Shown here: positions 7,241 to 12,831 of the stretch, in pieces
How positions within the stretch are numbered: the first letter of the stretch is position 1
Layout of the letters: the number at the start of each line of letters is the position of its first letter
Assembly (NCBI GenBank): GCA_036554605.1
Contig: DATBMY010000256.1
Span: 1-12,831, forward strand
DNA: 12,831 nucleotides
Direction: 5' to 3'
Source of the DNA: DATBMY01 sp036554605
GTDB lineage: Bacteria > Acidobacteriota > Blastocatellia > UBA7656
The notes under the pieces: generated by a model
Databases searched by the model: none
Told to the model about the DNA's origin: nothing
The model's input: the letters and a program-made list of their open reading frames with translations, nothing else
Made by a program: the position numbers and the translations under genes

Positions 7241-8340
7241 CCGTCGAAGTCTTGAGACCTGAGCGCGCGTATGATCTGCTCACAAGTATCGCTCCAGGCA
7301 GGCAGGTCGCGAGCAAGCTCAAGGCTGCGGCGCGCGAACTGATTTCTAAGATCTACGTCGGCGGCGAGACGGGTAATCGCTTCGGCAAGGGCGCGCGGGT
7401 CGCCGGGCGGCACAAGCAAAGCGTTTTCGCCCTCGCGGACTATTTCTCGCACGGCTCCGGAATCGACGGCGATTATGGGAAGACCGGCCTGCATCGCTTC
7501 CCCGTAGACTATCCCGTAGCCTTCATAATAAGAAGGCATCACAAATATGTCCGATTCCCCGTAGATTCTTTCGAGCGCGTCGTCGGTGACGCGGCCGTGA
7601 AAACGGACAACGTCTGTGAGGCCGAGATGCTCTACCGTGCGGCGCAGCTCGGCGGCAAATTGCGGGTCGAAGTCGAGGCTGCCCACAAGGTCGAGCCTTA
7701 CGGGCGCGCCCTCGACTCGAGAGAGCGCCGAAACGAGCAGGTCGAGCCCTTTGCGCCGCACGCAATTGCCGACGAAAAGCAATCTGACGGGTCCTGCCTT
7801 TACGCCCTTACCGGCTATATCGACTCTTTGCCGGCGCAGGTCGCAGCCCGGCCGCGCCACGAGAACCGGCCTGCCCGCGCCCAGAAGCTCTTCGATATTG
7901 CGGCGCATGAAATCGCTTACGGTAACGATCAGGTCTGACCGGGCAAGGCTTGCGCGCTCGATTGATTCGGCGATAAAGCGCGCCGCCCCCGCCCGCCTTT
8001 CCGGACCGCGGAGCTGGTGGACTATGGCTACGACGCGAATCCGGCTTGCGGGTCTTAGCGCGAGCGAGAAGAGCGCAAGCGCGGGGTGCGCCCACGAGTC
8101 CAGGATAATGGCGTCGTAGCCGCGATTGATAAATCTGAGGGCGATCCAGGGAGCGATCAGTATGCTCAAAAAGAGGCTCGGAAAGTATGGCAAATCGGGC
8201 ACGCTCAAGGTTCGAACGCGCGCGCCCCGCTCGACAAGCGAGTCCCTCAATTTGCGGTTGTAGATTGATCCGCCCGTAAGCCGGTCGATCTTGCCGGGGG
8301 TGATAAACAGATATGTGCCCGGCCGCTGTTTGCTGTACAC
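7237..8340 (-). CDS. GT4-like (GT-B fold) glycosyltransferase
   Basis: A 367-residue protein with the two-lobe GT-B layout of family 4. The N-terminal lobe has a Gly-rich acceptor loop, RLTGGSIYNRKL (20-31), and a hydrophobic patch at about 54-70 that may contact the membrane. The C-terminal lobe has LLFVGNCVRRKGLDLL, FHGRVTDD and the family E-x7-E signature EGYGIVYGE (E273, E281) followed by AMQAGLPIIAVDSGAVREIV, which binds the nucleotide-sugar donor. Length is normal. The start is GTG at 8340: an in-frame TAA lies four codons upstream and no ATG alternative precedes the loop; no clear ribosome site is visible. It probably acts in polysaccharide, glycolipid or cell-envelope synthesis. Sugar and acceptor cannot be told, and no other sugar-pathway gene is adjacent. 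Confidence 0.9.
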   Translation of the reverse strand: MYSKQRPGTYLFITPGKIDRLTGGSIYNRKLRDSLVERGARVRTLSVPDLPYFPSLFLSILIAPWIALRFINRGYDAIILDSWAHPALALFSLALRPASRIRVVAIVHQLRGPERRAGAARFIAESIERASLARSDLIVTVSDFMRRNIEELLGAGRPVLVARPGCDLRRQRVDIAGKGVKAGPVRLLFVGNCVRRKGLDLLVSALSRVEGAPVRLDLVGSLDFDPQFAAELRRTVEHLGLTDVVRFHGRVTDDALERIYGESDIFVMPSYYEGYGIVYGEAMQAGLPIIAVDSGAVREIVREGENALLVPPGDPRALAEAITRLAADVDLRNQFARRSLELARDLPAWSDTCEQIIRALRSQDFDG

Positions 8341-8429
8341 GATGCTTGATTATCTTCGAGCCGGAGGTCCTTTTTTGCAAGCGCCGCGAGATTGTTATCA
8401 AAAATGGACTGCGGAATCTCAGTTACTTG

Positions 8430-8458
8430 TTGCTTGGGCAGGCACAAATGAGTAGTAT
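8430..8458 (+). promoter_or_regulatory. Candidate promoter of the sigma factor/CHAT operon
   Basis: TTGCTT (8430-8435), a 17-base spacer and TAGTAT (8453-8458) give a moderate housekeeping-type promoter with a predicted start near 8465. This leaves a leader of about 130 bases before the sigma gene. A promoter recognised by the encoded sigma factor itself could lie here too, but its consensus is unknown. Confidence 0.4.
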
Positions 8459-8483
8459 GTGGCGGGCATCTCTCAGGCGACCA

Positions 8484-8526
8484 CCCGGCTCCGGTAAAAA
8501 CCGGCAGGTTCAATCAGGCAGCCGGG
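8484..8526 (+). promoter_or_regulatory. Nested hairpin in the leader of the sigma factor gene
   Basis: CCCGGCT (8484-8490) pairs with AGCCGGG (8520-8526). Inside, CCGG (8491-8494) pairs with CCGG (8501-8504) around a TAAAAA loop. Together they make an outer 7-base stem enclosing a small 4-base hairpin. It sits about 70 bases before the likely start at 8597 and after the candidate promoter. No T-run follows, so it is not a simple terminator; a leader-RNA structure is possible. Confidence 0.35.
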
Positions 8527-8596
8527 CAACTTGCGGACAAACCCTATAACAGCGAAGCGACAGCAAGCAAGCTTCAACTCTTTCCACCGGGATACA

Positions 8597-9166
8597 ATGG
8601 TAATAAGCATGGCAAATGACGATAACTTTTCACAGGACGATTTTGACAGGCTCCTGAAGTGGCTCGACCCCGACCGCGAACGGGCCGGAATAAAATACGA
8701 AGAGATACGCCGCCGCCTGATAAAGCTATTCATCTGCCGCAGCTGTATTGATGCGGAAGAGCTTGCCGACGAGACGATCACAAGGGTGATCAAGAAAGTG
8801 GCCGAGATAGCCGACAGTTATGTGGGCGAGCCCATAGCGCTCTTCTACGGGTTTGCGCGAAACGTCTTCTACGAATACCTGAAATCCAAGCCGTTCGTGC
8901 CGCCGCCGCCGCCGCCCGACCCGCCCGAAGAGCTGGAGAAAATGAGCGGCTGCCTCGATGAATGCATGGAGAAGCTGCCGCCCGACAATCGCAAAATGGT
9001 GCTCTCCTACTATCAGGAAGAGAAGCAGGCAAAGATAGATTACAGAAAGCGGCTGGCGGACGAGCTTGGGATAAACATGAACGCGCTCAGGATAAAGATG
9101 TATCGAATCCGCGCGAGCCTTCAAGAATGCCTTATGGAGTGCGTCAAGCGCGAAACAACCGGGTGA
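8597..9166 (+). CDS. Sigma-70 family (ECF-like) RNA polymerase sigma factor
   Basis: A 189-residue two-domain sigma factor. Domain sigma2 covers about 34-97: the region-2 helix AEELADETITRVIKKV (53-68) and ALFYGFARNVFYEYLK fit the RNA polymerase and -10 binding region. A proline-rich linker (P102-P107, P109, P110) joins sigma4 at about 119-182, with LPPDNRKMVLSYY and the helix-turn-helix ADELGINMNALRIKMYRIR (154-172) for -35 contact. There are three Cys pairs: C47/C50, C119/C123 and C178/C182. The frame is open further upstream to a TTG at 8531, but ATG 8597 (GGGA five bases before) or ATG 8609 fits where homology begins; neither has a strong ribosome site. The CHAT gene follows 56 bases later, so the pair is very likely an operon and its product the natural partner of this sigma factor. 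Confidence 0.85.
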   Translation: MVISMANDDNFSQDDFDRLLKWLDPDRERAGIKYEEIRRRLIKLFICRSCIDAEELADETITRVIKKVAEIADSYVGEPIALFYGFARNVFYEYLKSKPFVPPPPPPDPPEELEKMSGCLDECMEKLPPDNRKMVLSYYQEEKQAKIDYRKRLADELGINMNALRIKMYRIRASLQECLMECVKRETTG

Positions 9167-9195
9167 AATGAAACGGCAGTTTTGATCATACGATA

Positions 9196-9222
9196 ATGAG
9201 AGGAGTGTCCAAAAAATAATAG
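9196..9222 (+). promoter_or_regulatory. Unusual translation start region of the CHAT gene with a 7-codon in-frame mini-ORF
   Basis: The only strong ribosome site, GAGAGGAG (9198-9205), lies 17 bases from the ATG at 9223, too far for normal use. ATG at 9196 opens a seven-codon frame (MRGVSKK) ending in TAA TAG directly before the CHAT ATG and in the same frame. These stops fix 9223 as the earliest possible start. The mini-ORF's own initiation signal is not evident; re-initiation or chance are both possible. Confidence 0.35.
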
Positions 9223-12200
9223 ATGAAAGTAGAAGATAACGAGGAAAGAGAGATAAGAGTCTATCTTCTAGGCGCGCTGGGAGAAGAGGATCAGCAACGC
9301 GTGGAGAAGCGTATGCTTGGCGAGGACGAATACTTCGAGCGGGTGCTTGTGGCCGAGGACGAGTTAGTCGACGACTACCTGGACGGGTCGCTATCGAAGA
9401 GCGAGCGTGAGCGTTTCGAGAAGCATTTTCTTATAGCGCCCGAGCGGCGCCAGAAACTGAGGTTCGCCGCGGCCCTCAGAGAGCACGTCAAGGCGAACGC
9501 CGCGCCGTCCCCGCGCCCCTCCGTCTCAAGCGAGCGCCCGGGTCTTTGGCAGCGTCTTTTCAGGATGCCCGCGCTGAGGCTTGGCGCGGCTGCCGCGATT
9601 CTCTTACTGGCCGCGCTGGGCGTCTGGCGGCTCTTTTTTTACGAGTCAAACGTAAGCCGGGGACTTGCGGCGCTCAACAATGCCATAAAGAACGGCGAGC
9701 GCCCGGTCGAGGCGCGCATGAGCGGGATAGAGCACGCGCCGTATCGCGCCTCAACCCGTGGGAGGCGAGAGGTAGAGATAGATAAGGACGAGCTGGAATA
9801 TGCGGAGTCGAAGCTCAAGGATGAAGTCAGACAAAACCCCGGCCCAGAATCCCGCCATGCGCTTGGGCTCGTCTATCTGGCCGAAGGCGATTTAGATCAA
9901 GCGCAGAAGCTGCTGGAGGAGGCGCGAAGAGACGACCCGGATAACGCGAAGCTCAATAACGATCTCGGAATAATCTGGCTGGAGAGAGGTAAAGCCGAAG
10001 AAGGGAAAGACTCGGGTCAAGCCAGTATAAGCTATTCAACGGCCTTCGATTATTTCAGCCGCGCCTTTGAGCTGGACAATTCCCTGCTCGAAGCGCTCTT
10101 TAACCGCGCGCTTACCAACGAGTATTTATTGCGATGGAATCAGGCGGAGGCGGATTGGCGGTTGTATCTCGAAAAGGACCCGGATTCAAAGTGGGCTGCC
10201 GAAGCGAAAGACCATCTTCAAGAGCTTGAGAAGAAAAAGAACAGGCCCGTGCAGAGCCAGGCGCAGCTTCTTGAAGAGTTCGACTCCGCCTACGAAGGCA
10301 AAGACGATAACCGGGCATGGGCCGCATTGACTCGGGCGCGAGATCGTAAAGGGAATCTCATCATCCAGGGCTTGATAGACGGCTATCTCGAAGAGGCGAC
10401 AAAGGGGCAGGGCCGGGAAGCCGCTTTAGCAATTGAAAAACTCTCTTACGCGGGCAAGATCGAATTTGAAAGGGCGGGCGACGCCTTCGTGACAGGTCTG
10501 GCGCGTTTCTACGAGCGGGCGACCGCTCAACAACTAAAGGCGTCGAGCAAGGGCCGCGAGATAATGCGGTCCGGCTTTTTCAATTACGGCCAGGATAAGT
10601 TTGAGCAAGCCCGGGATTTTTACTCAGAGGCGGCACGGATATTTGAGCGTGGGGGAAATGAAGGCGAAGCGATGTTTGCCGCGTACTGGATGGCCAACAT
10701 CCAGGTGCGACCCGCCCCAACACAAAGCCTGACTATATTAGAGCCTCTCGTCGGAATTCTGGAAAAAAGAGAATATGCGTGGCTGCTCTCGCTATCGCTT
10801 AATGCGCTGGCCGACGTGTGGACTTCTCTCAGAGAGTACTCAAAATCCATGGAGCACGCCGAAAGGGCGCGGGGGATATTGGATAAGATAGAAGATCGGA
10901 ATGCGATGCTGAGGAACTTGCAGACGCCCGCCTTTGTCTACCAGCAAGTCGGGGATTATCCGCGGTCTTTGAGCTACATTGATCAAGCCTTTGATCTGGC
11001 TGACCGCTTCCCGGCTGACCCGCAAGAGGTCTGGACTCATTATCATCTGGCTGCCTACAACCTGTACTTGCTAAATCTGCCTAGAAGCGCCGCCGCCTTT
11101 CAAAAGGAAGCCGTAGAGCTGGCCGTCTTTATAGGAAGGCCCTTATACAAACAGAGGTCCTACGCGCAGCTCGGATTGATATACGCGAGACTGAAGAACA
11201 CCGACGAGGCGATAAACAATGGTCAACTTGCTCTGACTGTTGGAGAGGCCGCTGGCAGCGAACAGAGCCGCAAGAATCTTATAGCAAACTCGACCCTGAA
11301 CCTGGCCCACATCTATAGAGAGCTTGGTGAGCTGGACAAATCGCTTGAGCTTTATGACGAAGCGATAGCAAGCTACCGCGAGATGAAAATCGAGATTTAC
11401 ACATTCCTGGCGCACCAGGGAAAGCTGCTCGCGCTGCTGGGAATAAACGACGACGCGGCCATCGAGGAGCACTTGAACACTGCGATTCCTCTCATCGAGC
11501 AATATCGCCCGAGGATTCAGGAAGAGAGCTTGCGCAACGGTTTTTTTGATCTCGCGCAAAGCATATATGACATCGCGATAGATTTCTTCTATACCCGGCG
11601 CGCAGACCCCGACAAAGCTTACCAGTATGTGGAAGCGAGTCACGCCAGGTCCTGGCTCGACCTCGTTGGCGCGAACGCCCGGGTAATACAACAGGCGGGC
11701 AGGCCCGACAACAAAATGCCCGCAGGGATTCAGCCGCTGACCCTCGATAGGATAAAGCCCGCGCTGCCCGCTCAATCTCAGGTTCTGGAGTACGCGGTTC
11801 TTGAAGATAAGGTTCTCGCTTGGGTCGGGTCGCAAAAGGGCTTCGAGGCTAATGAAAAAAAGATAGCTGCGAGTGAATTAAACAGGAAGGTAGAACGTTT
11901 TCGAAAACTGTTACCTGATTTGCGCGAAGAAGCATGGCCGGAGACGGAGGCGCTGGCGCAGGAACTATATGAAATCCTGATCAAGCCGGTCGAGCCACTA
12001 TTAGACAGCAGTGCCCGCCTATGCATCGTCCCCGACAAGATACTTCATCGCCTTCCCTTTGGGGCGTTGATATCGCCGGAATCGAAAGAATATTTCATAA
12101 AGAGCTTCAGATACTTCATATCTCCGAGCGCGAATGTCTTAATCAAGTGTTCAGAGATGGCGAAGCTAAAAGAGGGCGCGGGGCGCGAGCGGGCGATGAC

Positions 12201-12831
12201 GGTAGGCAATCCATCTTTTGACCGCGAGCGTTTCCCCGAACTGGAATTGTTGCCCGCGGCGGCGGAAGAAGCCAAGCAGGTGGCTTTATATTATGAGCCG
12301 GGGGTACCGCTTATCGGAGCCGGGGCCAGAGAAGCGGCCGTAAAAGCGGCGATGAGCCAGGCCGATGTCCTTCACTTTGCCTCGCATTACGTCATCGACC
12401 GTCAGTCGTGGATGGAGTCGAGGCTGCTGCTCGCAAAAGAAGCGGATCAAGGCAAGTCCGGCGAGTCGGACGGCCAGCTACAGGCGTTCGAGATTTACAA
12501 CATGCGGCTGCCGCGCGCGCGCGTGGCGGTATTATCGGCCTGCGACACGGGCATCGAGCAGACCTATCGTGGAGAAGGCCCTATAAGCATGGCGCGCCCA
12601 TTTATAAAGGCGGGCGTGCCGGTTGTAGTGGCGAGCCTCTGGGCGGTTGAGTCGGACTCGACGGCAAATCTTATGACGAGCTTTCACAAACACCGCAAGC
12701 AGGGCAGGCGTTCTACTATGGAAGCATTGAGGCAGGCTCAGCTAGAGATGCTCTCAAGCCCTGACACGCTCAACCACCATCCCTACCGCTGGGCGTCGTT
12801 TAATACCATCGGGGGATATACAGCTTTCTGA
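9223..12831 (+). CDS. Anti-sigma-like domain / membrane helix / TPR / CHAT protease fusion
   Basis: A 1202-residue protein whose TGA ends the window. Residues 9-95 are an acidic helical domain containing VRVYLL-type and AEDELVDDYLDGSLSKSERERFEKHF stretches, as in anti-sigma N-terminal domains, but without the HxxxCxxC zinc motif. A hydrophobic helix covers about 118-139. TPR repeats begin near 208 (ALGLVYLAEGDLDQAQKLLEEA), a second cluster spans about 265-320, and kinesin-light-chain-like TPRs run about 455-790, ending with the ARSWLDLVG link often seen before CHAT. The CHAT domain covers about 847-1202: HFASH places the catalytic His at H1055, LSACDTG places the catalytic Cys at C1107, and the end HPYRWASFNTIGG is typical. 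It is probably an active caspase-like peptidase with a TPR ligand-sensing region. With a cytoplasmic N-terminus the TPR-CHAT part would lie in the periplasm. The sigma gene lies 56 bases upstream. The anti-sigma role is inferred. Confidence 0.9.
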   Translation: MKVEDNEEREIRVYLLGALGEEDQQRVEKRMLGEDEYFERVLVAEDELVDDYLDGSLSKSERERFEKHFLIAPERRQKLRFAAALREHVKANAAPSPRPSVSSERPGLWQRLFRMPALRLGAAAAILLLAALGVWRLFFYESNVSRGLAALNNAIKNGERPVEARMSGIEHAPYRASTRGRREVEIDKDELEYAESKLKDEVRQNPGPESRHALGLVYLAEGDLDQAQKLLEEARRDDPDNAKLNNDLGIIWLERGKAEEGKDSGQASISYSTAFDYFSRAFELDNSLLEALFNRALTNEYLLRWNQAEADWRLYLEKDPDSKWAAEAKDHLQELEKKKNRPVQSQAQLLEEFDSAYEGKDDNRAWAALTRARDRKGNLIIQGLIDGYLEEATKGQGREAALAIEKLSYAGKIEFERAGDAFVTGLARFYERATAQQLKASSKGREIMRSGFFNYGQDKFEQARDFYSEAARIFERGGNEGEAMFAAYWMANIQVRPAPTQSLTILEPLVGILEKREYAWLLSLSLNALADVWTSLREYSKSMEHAERARGILDKIEDRNAMLRNLQTPAFVYQQVGDYPRSLSYIDQAFDLADRFPADPQEVWTHYHLAAYNLYLLNLPRSAAAFQKEAVELAVFIGRPLYKQRSYAQLGLIYARLKNTDEAINNGQLALTVGEAAGSEQSRKNLIANSTLNLAHIYRELGELDKSLELYDEAIASYREMKIEIYTFLAHQGKLLALLGINDDAAIEEHLNTAIPLIEQYRPRIQEESLRNGFFDLAQSIYDIAIDFFYTRRADPDKAYQYVEASHARSWLDLVGANARVIQQAGRPDNKMPAGIQPLTLDRIKPALPAQSQVLEYAVLEDKVLAWVGSQKGFEANEKKIAASELNRKVERFRKLLPDLREEAWPETEALAQELYEILIKPVEPLLDSSARLCIVPDKILHRLPFGALISPESKEYFIKSFRYFISPSANVLIKCSEMAKLKEGAGRERAMTVGNPSFDRERFPELELLPAAAEEAKQVALYYEPGVPLIGAGAREAAVKAAMSQADVLHFASHYVIDRQSWMESRLLLAKEADQGKSGESDGQLQAFEIYNMRLPRARVAVLSACDTGIEQTYRGEGPISMARPFIKAGVPVVVASLWAVESDSTANLMTSFHKHRKQGRRSTMEALRQAQLEMLSSPDTLNHHPYRWASFNTIGGYTAF

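Noticed and set aside
7252..7938. Plus-strand frame of 228 codons
   Set aside because: It is antisense to the glycosyltransferase, which has the E-x7-E signature. No domain is visible in the plus-strand translation.
8504..8520. GGTTCAATC, resembling a tRNA T-loop
   Set aside because: The flanking bases do not pair into a T-stem, and no acceptor or anticodon arm is present nearby.
11143..11835. Minus-strand frame of 230 codons
   Set aside because: It is antisense to the TPR/CHAT gene and has no recognisable features.
8597..12831. Type III-E CRISPR (Craspase) locus because of TPR-CHAT plus sigma factor
   Set aside because: No gRAMP/Cas7-11, Csx30, Cas1 or repeat array is visible. The CHAT protein here is membrane-anchored and carries its own anti-sigma-like domain. 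Only the analogy is retained.

Overview
The window looks like chromosomal DNA of a GC-rich, free-living Gram-negative-type bacterium. The gene content fits the phylum Acidobacteriota (Blastocatellia-like): an ECF-type sigma factor beside a TPR-CHAT protein, short zinc-ribbon membrane proteins, a GtrA protein, and a large secreted protein with repeated Pro/Ala-Asn-Asp-x-Cys-type modules. This placement rests on remembered family resemblance and is an inference; no rRNA or other phylogenetic marker is present.

Layout from left to right. (1) Bases 1-2624, minus strand: the N-terminal 874 codons of a large secreted multi-domain surface protein that runs off the left edge. It has a sigma70-like promoter (TTGACT-17-TAGGAT) in the divergent 245-bp gap. 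(2) 2870-3367, plus: a zinc-ribbon protein with two membrane segments, preceded by TTGATG-17-TATATT. (3) 3384-4187, minus: a probable two-gene unit of a second zinc-ribbon membrane protein followed by a GtrA-family four-helix protein. (4) 4188-4454: a gap with hairpins and degenerate G-rich heptamer repeats. One repeat array reads into the 3' end of the next gene. (5) 4455-6755, minus: a molybdopterin/4Fe-4S oxidoreductase of the DMSO-reductase superfamily, with no partner subunit in the window. (6) 6878-7240, plus: a small cupin protein whose stop codon overlaps that of a convergent GT4-like glycosyltransferase (7237-8340, minus). (7) 8597-12831, plus: a sigma factor gene followed 56 bp later by a 1202-residue protein combining an anti-sigma-like N-terminal domain, one membrane helix, TPR repeats and a C-terminal CHAT (caspase-like) protease domain with both catalytic residues. 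The window ends exactly at its stop codon.

The most notable unit is (7). An apparent anti-sigma domain is fused through a membrane helix to a TPR sensor and a CHAT protease, and is encoded directly after a sigma factor. This suggests a transmembrane signalling system in which a caspase-like protease takes part in sigma-factor control. The parts are visible in the sequence; the mechanism is inferred. The other genes look like ordinary chromosomal neighbours and show no sign of forming one pathway. No tRNA, rRNA, CRISPR array, transposase or phage gene was seen.
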